The notes: a model not told the origin generated them from the letters alone. Positions 29,011 to 39,052 are shown, numbered from the stretch's first letter. The stretch is 64,000 nucleotides of DNA from Paracidovorax oryzae ATCC 19882 (GCF_000687165.1 NZ_JMKU01000023.1:1-64000), one strand, 5' to 3'. A program made the numbers and translations.

Positions 29011-30141
29011 ATGTCGTTCATCGCCACACCGCAATCCATGCACTTCGCGGAGCCGCTGCCCCTGCAGGGGGGCGCATCGATCCGCGACTACACGCTGGCC
29101 TACGAAACCTACGGCACCCTGAACGCCGACCGCTCCAACGCGGTGCTGGTGTGCCATGCCCTCAATGCATCGCACCACGTGGCTGGCGTGTACGAAGGGC
29201 AGCCCCGCAGCGAGGGCTGGTGGGACAACATGATCGGCCCGGGCAAGCCGGTGGACACCGACCGCTTCTTCGTGATCGGCATCAACAACCTGGGCTCGTG
29301 CTTCGGCTCCACCGGGCCGATGCACACGCACCCGGATACCGGCGAGGTGTATGGCGCCGACTTTCCCGTGGTGACGGTGGAGGACTGGGTGAATGCCCAG
29401 GCGCGGCTGCTGGACCGCCTGGGCGTGCAGCAGCTCGCCGCCGTGCTGGGCGGCAGCCTGGGCGGCATGCAGGCGCTGTCGTGGGCGCTGCAGTACCCCG
29501 AGCGCATGCGCCATGCGGTGGTGGTGGCGAGCGCGCCCAACCTCACCGCGGAGAACATCGCATTCAACGAGGTGGCCCGCCGCGCGATCGTCACCGACCC
29601 GGACTTCCACGGCGGGCACTTCTACCGCCACGGCACCATCCCGAAGCGGGGGCTGCGCATCGCGCGCATGATCGGCCACATCACGTACCTGTCGGACGAC
29701 GTCATGAACGAGAAGTTCGGGCGGCAACTGCGCGAAGGCCTGGCACCCCGCTACAGCACGCAGGACATCGAGTTCCAGATCGAGAGCTACCTGCGCTACC
29801 AGGGCGACAAGTTCAGCGATTACTTCGACGCCAACACCTACCTGCTCATCACGCGGGCGCTGGACTACTTCGATCCGGCACTCGCCTTCGGCGGCAACCT
29901 CACGCTGGCGCTCGCCCGCGCCCAGGCGAGGTTCCTGCTGGTGAGCTTCACCACCGACTGGCGCTTCTCGCCCGCGCGCAGCCGGGAGATCGTCAAGGCC
30001 CTGCTGGAGAACCGGCGCGACGTGAGCTATGCCGAGATCGACGCGCCCCACGGCCACGATGCTTTCCTGCTAGACGATGCGCGCTACATGGGCGTGATGC
30101 GTTCCTACTTCGACGGCATTGCCAGGGAGACCGCCGCATGA
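29011..30141 (+). CDS. metX: Homoserine O-acyltransferase MetX
   Basis: A 376-residue alpha/beta-hydrolase-fold enzyme that activates homoserine in methionine synthesis. The nucleophile elbow is GGSLGGMQ, the acid lies in SFTTDW, and the catalytic His in APHGHDAF. Many Burkholderiales MetX proteins use succinyl-CoA rather than acetyl-CoA; the sequence alone did not let me decide. The ATG at 29011 has no Shine-Dalgarno sequence because the terminator T-run abuts it. metW overlaps its stop. Confidence 0.94.
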   Translation: MSFIATPQSMHFAEPLPLQGGASIRDYTLAYETYGTLNADRSNAVLVCHALNASHHVAGVYEGQPRSEGWWDNMIGPGKPVDTDRFFVIGINNLGSCFGSTGPMHTHPDTGEVYGADFPVVTVEDWVNAQARLLDRLGVQQLAAVLGGSLGGMQALSWALQYPERMRHAVVVASAPNLTAENIAFNEVARRAIVTDPDFHGGHFYRHGTIPKRGLRIARMIGHITYLSDDVMNEKFGRQLREGLAPRYSTQDIEFQIESYLRYQGDKFSDYFDANTYLLITRALDYFDPALAFGGNLTLALARAQARFLLVSFTTDWRFSPARSREIVKALLENRRDVSYAEIDAPHGHDAFLLDDARYMGVMRSYFDGIARETAA

Positions 30142-30722
30142 GCGATCCATCCACCATGCATGCGATTGCGCGCCTCGTGCCCCATGGCGCGCGCGTGCTC
30201 GACCTGGGCTGCGGCGACGGCGCGCTGCTCGACATGCTGCGGCGCGAGCGCGGCTGCACGGGCTACGGCGTCGAGATCGACGACGCGAACGTGCTGGCCT
30301 GCGTGCGCCGCGGGGTGAACGTGGTGCAACTCAACCTGGACGAGGGCCTGGCGATGTTCGGCGACAACTCGTTCGACATGGTCCTGCAGATCGACACGCT
30401 GCAGCACCTGCGCAACGCCGAGGTGATGCTGCGCGAGACGGCGCGGGTGGGGCGGGCCGGCATCGTCGCGTTCCCCAATTTCGCGCACTGGCCCAACCGG
30501 CTGTCGGTGCTGCGCGGGCGCATGCCCGTGACGCGGCGCCTGCCCTACCAGTGGTACGACACGCCCAACATCCGTGTCGGCACCTTCAAGGATTTCGAGG
30601 TGCTCGCGCACAAGAACCGCCTGCGCGTTCTCGATGCGTTCGGCCTGCAGAACGGGCGGGAGGTGCGCTGGCTGCCCAACGCCATGGCCGGCACGGCCGT
30701 GTTCCATTTCGAACACGACTGA
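30138..30722 (+). CDS. metW: MetW, methionine biosynthesis partner of MetX
   Basis: A 194-residue Rossmann methyltransferase-like protein with the SAM motif [15 protein letters not shown] and the MetW-type segments [20 protein letters not shown] and [20 protein letters not shown]. It overlaps metX by 4 bp (ATGA). In proteobacteria MetW is found with MetX and is needed for its activity. Both are under the upstream SAM-II element. Confidence 0.93.
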   Translation: MSDPSTMHAIARLVPHGARVLDLGCGDGALLDMLRRERGCTGYGVEIDDANVLACVRRGVNVVQLNLDEGLAMFGDNSFDMVLQIDTLQHLRNAEVMLRETARVGRAGIVAFPNFAHWPNRLSVLRGRMPVTRRLPYQWYDTPNIRVGTFKDFEVLAHKNRLRVLDAFGLQNGREVRWLPNAMAGTAVFHFEHD

Positions 30723-30843
30723 CGCGTCCCGGCGCGCTGCACGCCGGAATTCCCCGTGGCCGGTAACCCTGGCGGTAGCGTGCCGCAGCGCCTTCGCGTA
30801 TTCTCCGGCGCCCGGCACGACCGCTCTTTTCTCGTTCCACGCC

Positions 30844-32052
30844 ATGTCCGAGTCCCTGCTGCACCTGCCGACCATGCTGGTGATGACCGTCGTGGGCTCG
30901 CTGGTGATGGCTGCCGGGCTGCTGCTGGTGGCGGCCCGCCGCCGCCGCGAGGGGCTGGGCCTGTGGGCGGCGGCCCTGCTGATGCAGTCGCTGGCCTACG
31001 TTCTGCTCGCGCTGCGCGGCCGCATTCCCGATGTGCTGTCGGTCGTGGTGGCCAACGGCCTGCTGGCCGGGGTGTTCGCAAGCCTGCTGGCGGCCGTGTA
31101 CCAGTTCCTGCGGCGGCCGGTGCCGTGGCTGCACACCGTGCCGCCGGTCCTGCTGACGATCGCCCTGTTCGTTGCCTTCCTGGGGGACTACACGGCCCGG
31201 CTGGTGCTTGCCGGCCTCATCTATCCGGCCCAGCTGGGTCTGGTGCTGTGGACGCTCGGCCGGCACCCCTCCGAAGGCTATGGCGCGCGCATGGTGGCGG
31301 CGGGCATCTGGCTGCAGGCCGTCGTGCTGGTGGTGCGGGCGCTGGCGGCGATCACGGGGCACATGCCGGCTTCCGGCCTGCTGGCGGCGAATTTCTGGCA
31401 GCACGCGACCTTCCTCGCCACCTTCGTCACGGTCCAGGCCTCGTCCTTCGGTTTCATTTTCATGGCCCGTGACCGCGCCGATGCCGCCAATGAGCGCATG
31501 GCCGCGCGGGATCCGCTCACGGACGTGCCCAACCGCCGGGCGACCATCGCGGCGCTGGACCGCAGCGTGGCGCAGGCCGTGCGCTCGGGTGAGCCGCTGT
31601 CGGTGATGATGCTGGACATCGACCATTTCAAGCGCATCAACGACGGCCTGGGCCACCTGGCGGGGGACCAGGTGCTGTGTGGCGTCGTCGATGTGCTGGG
31701 CGAGCGGCTGCGATCGCAGGACCTCATCGGCCGCTATGGCGGCGAGGAGTTCCTGGTGCTGCTGCCGCGCACTCCGCTGGCCGGTGCCCGGGTGCTGGCG
31801 GACGAGCTGCGGGCCGCGGTGGAGCAGGCGCACTTCGAATTCGTCGGCCGCACGGTGCCCGTCACCCTCAGCATCGGCGTGGCCGGCGGCGTGCTCGAGC
31901 CCGGCGATCGCTGGGACGGGCTGGTCGCGGCTGCGGACGAGGCCATGTACCGTGCCAAGCGCGCGGGACGCAACCAGGTGGCAGTGGCCGGGGCTCCGGG
32001 GCCCGCGGCGGGCGGGCCGGGGGCGGATTCAGCCGCCACCCAGCCGCGCTGA
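30844..32052 (+). CDS. Membrane-bound diguanylate cyclase (GGDEF)
   Basis: A 402-residue protein. The N-terminal half has about six to seven hydrophobic helices. The GGDEF domain starts near residue 220 (DPLTDVPNRRATIAALDRS), and the active site reads RYGGEEF near residue 298. The inhibitory I-site RxxD is present five residues before it (RSQDLIGRYGGEEF). It probably makes cyclic di-GMP, with product inhibition. The sensory domain is unassigned. It is convergent with eutC, overlapping by 24 bp. Confidence 0.9.
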   Translation: MSESLLHLPTMLVMTVVGSLVMAAGLLLVAARRRREGLGLWAAALLMQSLAYVLLALRGRIPDVLSVVVANGLLAGVFASLLAAVYQFLRRPVPWLHTVPPVLLTIALFVAFLGDYTARLVLAGLIYPAQLGLVLWTLGRHPSEGYGARMVAAGIWLQAVVLVVRALAAITGHMPASGLLAANFWQHATFLATFVTVQASSFGFIFMARDRADAANERMAARDPLTDVPNRRATIAALDRSVAQAVRSGEPLSVMMLDIDHFKRINDGLGHLAGDQVLCGVVDVLGERLRSQDLIGRYGGEEFLVLLPRTPLAGARVLADELRAAVEQAHFEFVGRTVPVTLSIGVAGGVLEPGDRWDGLVAAADEAMYRAKRAGRNQVAVAGAPGPAAGGPGADSAATQPR

Positions 32053-32931
32053 CGCCTGCTGTTGTGCCTGCAGGGCCCACTCGGCGTCGCTGTCGTCCTT
32101 CAGCGCCACGCCCGTGGCGCCCAGCCGCCGGGCCTGGCGCACCAGCCAGGCCAGCTTGAAGGCGGCGGCGGCATAGCCCAGGCCCTCGGCCCGCACGTTG
32201 GAGATGCAGTTGCGCTCCGCGTCGCTGCGACCGCGCCGGGGTGCGTGCGTGAGGTAGATGCCCAGGCTGTCGGGCGAGCTCAGGCCCGGCCGCTCGCCGA
32301 TCAGCATCGCGCTCATGCCGGCGCCCAGCAGTTCCCCCACCTCGTCGGCCACCGCCACCCGGGCCTGCTGCACCACGACGATGGGCGCTACTGTGGCCTC
32401 TGGGGGCAGCAGCGGCGCCAGCGCCTGCAGCAGGGGCACGGCGTGGCGCTGCACGGCGAGCGACGAAAGGCCGTCGCCCACCACCACGCACAGCGTGGGC
32501 TTCGGTGCGCCGGCCCGCGCGGCATGCGATTGCAGGGCCATGGCGTCTTCCGGGTGCAACTGGCGGCCCAGGTCGGGGCGGCGCAGGTAAGTTGCGCGGT
32601 CCTCGGCACGGCTGCGGGCCTGCAGCACCTCGTGGCCGGCGCCCTGCAGCGCGGCGGCCAGGGCCTCGGCGTCCAGCGGCGCATGGATGGCATCGCGGGC
32701 CATGGCGTGCGCCCAGCCGAAGCGCAGGGCCTCTTCGGTGGGGATCGCCACGCCGGCGCGGCCCAGGGCAATGCGTGCGGGCGTGGCCTGGCGCCAGTGG
32801 TGCCATGGCATGGCGGTGACGGAGGGCGACGGCCCTGTGGCCGCCGGCAAGGGCGCTGGCGCGGCGCCGGCAGTCCGGTCGTCGTGGGAGGAGGCCTCCA
32901 TGTCGATCCGTCGGGGCGGGGCAGTCGGCAT
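32029..32931 (-). CDS. eutC: Ethanolamine ammonia-lyase small subunit
   Basis: A 300-residue small subunit of the adenosylcobalamin-dependent enzyme that splits ethanolamine into acetaldehyde and ammonia. Typical segments are LTLCVVVGDGLSSLAVQRH-like, GELLGAGMSAMLIGERPGLS and CISNVRAEGLGYAAAAFKL. The start at 32931 lies just after the eutB stop; the later ATG at 32901 is also possible. The N-terminal tail of about 45 residues is Ala/Pro-rich. Confidence 0.93.
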   Translation of the reverse strand: MPTAPPRRIDMEASSHDDRTAGAAPAPLPAATGPSPSVTAMPWHHWRQATPARIALGRAGVAIPTEEALRFGWAHAMARDAIHAPLDAEALAAALQGAGHEVLQARSRAEDRATYLRRPDLGRQLHPEDAMALQSHAARAGAPKPTLCVVVGDGLSSLAVQRHAVPLLQALAPLLPPEATVAPIVVVQQARVAVADEVGELLGAGMSAMLIGERPGLSSPDSLGIYLTHAPRRGRSDAERNCISNVRAEGLGYAAAAFKLAWLVRQARRLGATGVALKDDSDAEWALQAQQQASARLGGG

Positions 32932-32933
32932 GT

Positions 32934-34322
32934 TCAGTGGACCTGCGTTCCCAGCACGTGTGCCAGCGCCAGTGGAGCGGCCCCGTCGCGCAGCCGGCCT
33001 CGGGCGGTGGTCACGCCCTGGCGCTGCAGCCATTCCTCGAATTCGGGCGCGCGCTGCAGGCCCAGCGTGTCGCGCAGGAAGAGCGCGTCGTGGAAGGAAG
33101 TGCTCTGGTAGTTCAGCATGATGTCGTCCGCGCCCGGCACGCCGATGAGGAAGTTGAGCCCGGCGGTGCCCAGCAGCACCAGCAGCGTGTCCATGTCGTC
33201 CTGGTCGGCCTCGGCATGGTTGGTGTAGCAGATGTCGCAGCCCATGGGCAGTCCCATCAGCTTGCCGCAGAAGTGGTCTTCCAGGCCGGCGCGGATGATC
33301 TGCTTGCCGTCGTAGAGGTATTCGGGGCCGATGAAGCCCACCACCGTGTTCACCAGCAGCGGGTGGTAGCGGCGCGCCAGCGCATAGGCGCGCACCTCGC
33401 AGGTCTGCTGGTCCACGCCGTGGTGGCCGCCGGCCGACAGGGCGCTGCCCTGGCCGGTCTCGAAGTACATGACGTTGTCGCCGATAGTGCCGCGCCGCAG
33501 CTGCAGGGCGGCGTCGTAGGCTTCGTCCAGCACGGAGATGCTCACCCCGAAGCCGCTGTTGGTCTTCTCGGTGCCGCCGATGGACTGGAACACCAGGTCC
33601 ACCGGCACGCCCGCGTTCATGAGCTGCAGCGTGTTGGTGACGTGGGTCAGCACGCAGGCCTGGGTGGGGATCTCCAGGCCCTGGATCAGCGTGTCGAACA
33701 TGCGGCACAGGCCCTCGAGCGTGGCCATGCTGTCGGACACGGGGTTGATGCCGATCACCGCGTCGCCCGCGCCCAGCATCAGCCCGTCCAGCACCGAGGC
33801 GGCCACGCCGCGCAGGTCATCGGTGGGGTGGTTGGGCTGCAGCCGCACGGCGATGCGGCCGGCCAGGCCCAGGGTGTTGCGGAAACGCGTGACCACGCGG
33901 CACTTGCGCGCCACGGCGATCAGGTCCTGGTTGCGCATGATCTTGCTGACGGCCGACACCATCTCGGGCGTGAGCCCGGGCGCCAGGGCCGCCAGCGCCT
34001 CGGGCGTGGCCTCGTCGCCCAGCAGCCAGTTGCGCCAGTCGCCCACCGTCATGTGGCGGATGGGCGCGAAGGCGGCGGCGTCATGGCCGTCGATCACCAG
34101 GCGGGTGATGGCGTCGTCCTCGTAGGGCACCAGGGCCTCGTTCAGGAAGGTGGAAAGCGGCAGGTCGGCCAGCACGTGGCGCGCGGCCATGCGCTGTTGC
34201 GCGGTGGCCGCGCCCACGCCGGCCAGGTAGTCGCCCGAGCGCGCCGGGCTGGCATGCGCCATCACCTGGCGGAGGTCGTCGAAGGCATGGCCCTGGCCGC
34301 CCAGGGTCGCGTGGTAGCGCAT
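32934..34322 (-). CDS. eutB: Ethanolamine ammonia-lyase large subunit
   Basis: A 462-residue catalytic large subunit. It contains the family segments LRLQPNHPTDDLRGVAASV-like, GAGDAVIGINPVSDS and SIGGTEKTNSGFGVSISVL. Length is typical for EutB. It lies between eat and eutC in the same direction. No EutA reactivating factor and no microcompartment genes are present in this window. Confidence 0.96.
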   Translation of the reverse strand: MRYHATLGGQGHAFDDLRQVMAHASPARSGDYLAGVGAATAQQRMAARHVLADLPLSTFLNEALVPYEDDAITRLVIDGHDAAAFAPIRHMTVGDWRNWLLGDEATPEALAALAPGLTPEMVSAVSKIMRNQDLIAVARKCRVVTRFRNTLGLAGRIAVRLQPNHPTDDLRGVAASVLDGLMLGAGDAVIGINPVSDSMATLEGLCRMFDTLIQGLEIPTQACVLTHVTNTLQLMNAGVPVDLVFQSIGGTEKTNSGFGVSISVLDEAYDAALQLRRGTIGDNVMYFETGQGSALSAGGHHGVDQQTCEVRAYALARRYHPLLVNTVVGFIGPEYLYDGKQIIRAGLEDHFCGKLMGLPMGCDICYTNHAEADQDDMDTLLVLLGTAGLNFLIGVPGADDIMLNYQSTSFHDALFLRDTLGLQRAPEFEEWLQRQGVTTARGRLRDGAAPLALAHVLGTQVH

Positions 34323-34337
34323 GGCGGAATCCCTTCT

Positions 34338-35738
34338 TTACCGGGAGGCATCCAGCAGGGCATCGGGCGTGGCCTGCGCGCGGCGGCTGGCCGTGCCAGC
34401 GTAATACAACCACGACAGCGCCATCAGTGCAAGAAACACCCCCGCCAGCACGGTGTTGAACCACACCATGGCGATCAGGCACACCATGCCCAGGGCCAGC
34501 GCCAGCATGGGAAAGAAAGGGTAGAGCGGCGCGCGGTAGGGGCGGTGCATGCCGGGCTCGGTGCGGCGCAGGCGCAGCAGCGCGGCCATGGAGACGATGT
34601 ACATCACGATGGCGCCGAAGACCGCCATGGTCACGATGTTGGCGGTGAGCGTCTGGCCACCGAACTGGATCCATTCGTCGCTGAAGATCGCGGCCACCCC
34701 CACGGCGCCGCCCGCCAGCAGGGCACGGTGCGGCGTGTTGAAGCGCGGGCTGAGCCGGGCGAAGGCGCTGGGCAGGTAGCCGGCGCGCGCCAGCGCGAAG
34801 ATCTGGCGCGAGTAGCCCATGATGATCCCGTGGAACGAAGCCACCAGCCCGAAGAGGCCGATCCACACCATCATGTGCAGCCAGCCGCTGTTGGCGCCCA
34901 GCAGCGCCTTCATGGCCTGGGGCAGCGGGTCGTTGATGTTGGCCAACGTGCGCCAGTCGGTCACGCCGCCGGCCATGACCATCACGCCGAAGGCCAGCGC
35001 CACCAGTGTCAGGATGCCGGCGATGTAGGCACGGGGAATGGTGCGCTGCGGGTCACGCGCTTCCTCGGCGGCCATGGCCGCGCCTTCGATCGCCAGGAAG
35101 AACCAGATCGCGAACGGTATGGATGCGAAGATGCCCGCCACGGTGGCGCTGCTGAAGGTGTCGCTGCCGGCCCAGCCCAGGTGGGCGAAGTTCGCCCACG
35201 ACCAGCCGGGGCTGACCACGCCCATGAACACCAGCAATTCGAAGATGGCCAGCAGCGTGACGATCAGCTCGAAGGTGGCCGCGATGCCCACGCCCAGCCA
35301 GTTCAGGCCGATGAACACCGCATAGGCGCCCAGCGCGATGGTCTTGGGGTTGATGGCCGGGAACTGCACGTTCAGGTAGGCGCCGATGGCCAGCGCGATG
35401 GCTGGCGGCGCGAAAACGAATTCCACCAGCGTGGCGTAGCCCGCCACGAAGCCGCCCGCCGGCCCGAATGCCCGGCGCGCATAGGCGAAGGGGCCGCCAG
35501 CGTGCGGAATGGCCGTGGTCAGTTCGGTGAAGCTGAAGATGAAGCTGGTGTACATCGCAGCCACCAGCACAGTGGCGGCCAGGAAGCCCAGCGTGCCTGC
35601 GGTGGCCCAGCCGTAGCTCCAGCCGAAGTATTCGCCGGAGATCACCAGCCCGACGGCGATGCCCCAGAGCTGGAAGGTGCCCAGCACCTTCTTCAGGTGC
35701 GGTGCGTGGGCCGGATCGGAAGGGGTGGAGGTGTGCAT
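34338..35738 (-). CDS. eat: Ethanolamine permease (APC family)
   Basis: A 466-residue amino acid/polyamine/organocation transporter with about 12 hydrophobic segments. The N terminus (LGTFQLWGIAVGLVISGEYFGW) and ELTTAIPHAGGPFAYARRAF are typical of ethanolamine permeases. It lies 15 bp upstream of eutB, so uptake and cleavage are cotranscribed. It is divergent from the AraC-type regulator gene. Confidence 0.92.
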   Translation of the reverse strand: MHTSTPSDPAHAPHLKKVLGTFQLWGIAVGLVISGEYFGWSYGWATAGTLGFLAATVLVAAMYTSFIFSFTELTTAIPHAGGPFAYARRAFGPAGGFVAGYATLVEFVFAPPAIALAIGAYLNVQFPAINPKTIALGAYAVFIGLNWLGVGIAATFELIVTLLAIFELLVFMGVVSPGWSWANFAHLGWAGSDTFSSATVAGIFASIPFAIWFFLAIEGAAMAAEEARDPQRTIPRAYIAGILTLVALAFGVMVMAGGVTDWRTLANINDPLPQAMKALLGANSGWLHMMVWIGLFGLVASFHGIIMGYSRQIFALARAGYLPSAFARLSPRFNTPHRALLAGGAVGVAAIFSDEWIQFGGQTLTANIVTMAVFGAIVMYIVSMAALLRLRRTEPGMHRPYRAPLYPFFPMLALALGMVCLIAMVWFNTVLAGVFLALMALSWLYYAGTASRRAQATPDALLDASR

Positions 35739-35811
35739 GGAGTGCCTTGCTGCGTTCGATAAGTCGTTGGGCGACGTGCCGCCATTGCACCCATTCCGGG
35801 CCGCCGGCGTC

Positions 35812-35863
35812 TATCCGGATTCGGAAAAACCGGGCCGTGCCGGTTTTTTTCCGATCCGGGATA
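35812..35863. promoter_or_regulatory. Long imperfect palindrome in the eat/regulator intergenic region
   Basis: Arms TATCCGGATTCGGAAAAACC (35812-35831) and GGTTTTTTTCCGATCCGGGATA (35842-35863) face each other around GG-GCCGTG-CC. The region is the 205-bp divergent promoter region of eat and the AraC-type regulator. It could be the regulator's operator or a strong transcriptional hairpin. A partial copy (GCGGTATCGGGG) follows at 35864. Confidence 0.5.
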
Positions 35864-35943
35864 GCGGTATCGGGGTTTTCTCGCAGGAGCTGGCGCTTTT
35901 CTTGCATCACATTCCCCATTCCATCGCCCGAACGCTCCACGAC

Positions 35944-36981
35944 ATGGCTGCCGCGCTTTCCTCCCGCACTGCCCTGGTGCCTTCCACGGGGGCGGGCGCA
36001 CTGCGCTGGCGGGTTCGCGCCAGCGAGGACGTGGATGAGCATGCCGACCAGCTCTCGGACTGGTCGCAGCAGTACGACCAGCTGCGCGGTGGCCGTTTTG
36101 CCGGCCGGGTGCGCGAGTTGTGGATGGGCGGCCCGCGCCTGCAGGTTTTCCACGAGTACACCTCCCCGCCCACCAGCCAGCAGTGCGCGCCCTGGCGGGG
36201 CTCGGTGTGGTTCGGGGTGCCCGACGCCCGCTGCGCGCGGCCCCTGCACTTCTGCGGCGGCGAGCGGCGCACCGATGCGCAGCGCTTCGTTCTGCGCGCC
36301 CGGGCCAGCGACGGCTTCACGCTGCGCACGCCGGAAGACTTCGGCATCTACGGCGTGGTCATGGACCAGGAATGGCTGCGTGCCGAGGCCGATGCCATGG
36401 GCCTGCACGGCGCGTCCCTCCTGCTGTCCGGCCCGGCGCACGCCGTGCCCGTGGACGCCGCGGCGCATGCCGCGCTGTGCGCCACCATCGAATCGCTGCT
36501 GGGCATCGCCGAGGCGGCCCCGGAGCCGGCGGACATCGGCCGGCACCAGGCGCTGGCGCGGCGCCTGCTGCGCCAGCTGTGCAGCGATCCCGCCGCAGAG
36601 GCCCCCGCCGCGGCACCTTCGCAAGGCGCTGCCCAGCGCCGTTTCGCGCTGGTGATGGCGGCGCGTGCATGGGCCGGCCAGCCGTGCTGCGGCGACGCAC
36701 GGGACGTGGATGCCCTGTGCCGGCACCTGCACGTCACCCGGCGCACGCTGCAGAACCACTTCCACGCCGTGCTGGGTCAGTCGCCCGCCGAGTTCCTGAA
36801 GGCGGTGCGCCTGAACGCCTGCCGCCGGGCGCTGCGCACGGCCGCGCCGGGCGAGACCGTGCAGGAGCTCGCCGAGCGCTGGGGGTTCTTCCACATGGGC
36901 CATTTCTCCCAGGACTACAAGACCCTCTTCGGGGAGGCGCCTTCGCAGACCCTGCGCCGGCCCGCCCTGCAGGCCCTGTAG
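35944..36981 (+). CDS. AraC-family regulator of ethanolamine utilisation (EutR-like)
   Basis: A 345-residue protein with a C-terminal AraC DNA-binding domain (LHVTRRTLQNHFHAVLGQSP and ELAERWGFFHMGHFSQDYKTLFGEAPSQTLRR) and a divergent N-terminal sensor region. Divergent orientation to eat-eutB-eutC suggests it activates that operon in response to ethanolamine. Start ATG 35944 is chosen; the frame is open further upstream to 35659 but that part crosses the palindrome. Confidence 0.85.
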   Translation: MAAALSSRTALVPSTGAGALRWRVRASEDVDEHADQLSDWSQQYDQLRGGRFAGRVRELWMGGPRLQVFHEYTSPPTSQQCAPWRGSVWFGVPDARCARPLHFCGGERRTDAQRFVLRARASDGFTLRTPEDFGIYGVVMDQEWLRAEADAMGLHGASLLLSGPAHAVPVDAAAHAALCATIESLLGIAEAAPEPADIGRHQALARRLLRQLCSDPAAEAPAAAPSQGAAQRRFALVMAARAWAGQPCCGDARDVDALCRHLHVTRRTLQNHFHAVLGQSPAEFLKAVRLNACRRALRTAAPGETVQELAERWGFFHMGHFSQDYKTLFGEAPSQTLRRPALQAL

Positions 36982-37029
36982 CACAATCATCGGCTCGTCG
37001 CGGCACGTTCCGCGCAGCAGGAGAGCCCC

Positions 37030-38508
37030 ATGAACGCCCGTGTACCCGCCACCGCCTTCCAGCCCGACCAGGCCCTGTCCCAGCTCAGCGAGCGCTGGGA
37101 TGGCGACATCCTGCGGCAGCTGACCGAATACATCGCCATTCCCGCCAAGTCGCCCGGCTTCGCACCCGACTGGGAGCAGCAGGGCCTGCTCGACCGCGTG
37201 CTGCGCAATGCTGCCGAGTGGGTGGAGGCCCAGAAGGTCCCCGGCCTGCGCCTGGAGATCCTGCGCATGCCGGGTCGCACGCCGGTGCTGTTCTTCGAGG
37301 TGGAGGCCACGCGCACCGGCTCGCAGCAGACGGTGCTGATGTACGGCCACCTCGACAAGCAGCCCGAGTTCGATGGCTGGCGCAAGGACCTGGGCCCGTG
37401 GTCGCCGAAATACGAGGACGGGAAGCTCTACGGCCGCGGCGGCGCTGACGACGGCTATGCCGTCTATGCCAGCATCGCCGCCGTGCAGGAGATCCAGCGC
37501 CAGGGCGTGCCGCATCCGCGCATCGTGGGGCTGATCGAGACCTGCGAGGAAAGCGGCTCGCGCGACCTGCTGCCCTACATCGACCTGCTGCGCCCGCGGC
37601 TGGGCGACGTCACGCTCGTGATCTGCCTGGACTCCGGCGCGGGCAACTACGACCAGCTCTGGCTCACCACCAGCCTGCGCGGCATGGTGAGCGGTACGCT
37701 CAAGGTGCAGATCCTGACCGAGGGCGTGCATTCGGGCGATGCGTCGGGCCTGGTGCCTTCGTCGTTCCGCATCATGCGGCAGGTGCTGGACCGTCTGGAG
37801 GACAGCGCTACCGGCCGCCTGCTGCCCGCCAGCTTCCATTGCGAGGTGCCGCCCGACCGCCTGGCGCAGGCGCGTGCCACGGCCGCGATCCTGGGCGAAG
37901 AGGTGACGAAGCGCTTTCCCTGGGCCCACTACGACTGCGGCGGCTCCACCGCTTTCGCGCTGCCCACCACCACCGACCCGGTGCAGGCGCTCATCAACCG
38001 CACCTGGACGCCCACGCTCAGCGTCACCGGTGCGGAAGGGCTGCCTGCGCTGCAGGACGCGGGCAACGTGCTGCGCCCCTATACCGCCTTCAAGCTCAGC
38101 CTGCGCCTGCCGCCCGTGGTGGATGCCGCCGAAAGCGTGCAGAAGCTCAAGGCCCTGCTGGAGGACAACGCGCCCTACCAGGCCCGCGTGACCTTCGAGC
38201 CCGGCAGCGCCGCCAGCGGCTGGAACGCGCCGGCCATCACGCCGTGGTTCGAGAACGCCCTCAACGCCGCGAGCCAGGCGCACTTCGGCGCGCCCTGCGG
38301 CTACATCGGCCAGGGCGGGACCATTCCGCTCATGAACATGCTCAGCCAGGGCTTCCCCACGGCGCAGATGATGGTCTGCGGGGTGCTCGGGCCCAAGAGC
38401 AATGCGCACGGCCCGAACGAGTTCCTGCACGTGCCCTACGCCAAGAAGCTCACGGCCGCCGTGGCGCAGGTGGTGGTCAGCCTGCCGGAGCCGGGCGTGG
38501 AAAGCTGA
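37030..38508 (+). CDS. M20-family metallopeptidase
   Basis: A 492-residue dipeptidase-like protein. Metal-binding motifs are MYGHLDKQPE (about residue 108), GRGGADDGYA (the bridging Asp, about 140) and ETCEESGSRD (about 175). GVHSGDASGLVPSSFR and the dimerisation domain follow. It resembles the CNDP/carnosinase-like branch of M20; the substrate is unknown. GGAG lies 9 bp before the ATG. It is convergent with, and overlaps by 32 bp, the secreted protein gene. Confidence 0.88.
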   Translation: MNARVPATAFQPDQALSQLSERWDGDILRQLTEYIAIPAKSPGFAPDWEQQGLLDRVLRNAAEWVEAQKVPGLRLEILRMPGRTPVLFFEVEATRTGSQQTVLMYGHLDKQPEFDGWRKDLGPWSPKYEDGKLYGRGGADDGYAVYASIAAVQEIQRQGVPHPRIVGLIETCEESGSRDLLPYIDLLRPRLGDVTLVICLDSGAGNYDQLWLTTSLRGMVSGTLKVQILTEGVHSGDASGLVPSSFRIMRQVLDRLEDSATGRLLPASFHCEVPPDRLAQARATAAILGEEVTKRFPWAHYDCGGSTAFALPTTTDPVQALINRTWTPTLSVTGAEGLPALQDAGNVLRPYTAFKLSLRLPPVVDAAESVQKLKALLEDNAPYQARVTFEPGSAASGWNAPAITPWFENALNAASQAHFGAPCGYIGQGGTIPLMNMLSQGFPTAQMMVCGVLGPKSNAHGPNEFLHVPYAKKLTAAVAQVVVSLPEPGVES

Positions 38509-39052
38509 GGGCCGGCCGCCGGTCCGGCACGATCCATACCTGCATGCCGGTGCGCCGGCACTGCCGGGTGATGCGGTCCGCCCAGGCGCGGGTGACCAGG
38601 AAGCTGCTGCCGAACAGCTCGGCATCGGTGTCCACGACGCCGTCCCTGAGATCCGCGGAACGCATCCAGGCCAGGGCCTGCCCCGCGAAGAGGGGGTTCT
38701 CGTCCCGGTCTCCGATGCGGGACGGCCACGGCAGGGTGTAGAGGCGCGATCCCGTGGTCCACACCATGCGCAGCAGCTGTTGCGGCTCCGGCGTGGCCGG
38801 GTCGGCGGGCAGGCGCTCGACCACGAAGCAAAAGCGCTGCGTGCCCTGTGGCCGTCCCAGGGTGGCGAGGAATGCCTGCAGCACGGCGACTCCGGGGAGC
38901 TGCCGCCGGTCCGGCGTGGAGAACGCGGGGTCCGCGCCTGCGGATGGCATTGCCGTGGGCGGGCGTGCCAGGGCGGGAAGGGCCCCGCCGGCCACGCAGA
39001 CCGCCAGCGCCACGGCCGCGCGGCGTTTGGCCTTTCCTGCGGCCGCCTTCAT
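38477..39052 (-). CDS. Small secreted protein of unknown function
   Basis: A 191-residue protein starting MKAAAGKAKRRAAVALAVCV with a probable signal peptide ending ALA near residue 29. The mature part has several aromatic patches (QRFCFVVERLPADP, FGSSFLVTRAWADRITRQC). I recognise no domain. Its ATG overlaps the stop of the MFS gene (ATGA), so it is translationally coupled to it. Confidence 0.6.
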   Translation of the reverse strand: MKAAAGKAKRRAAVALAVCVAGGALPALARPPTAMPSAGADPAFSTPDRRQLPGVAVLQAFLATLGRPQGTQRFCFVVERLPADPATPEPQQLLRMVWTTGSRLYTLPWPSRIGDRDENPLFAGQALAWMRSADLRDGVVDTDAELFGSSFLVTRAWADRITRQCRRTGMQVWIVPDRRPALSFPRPAPAG

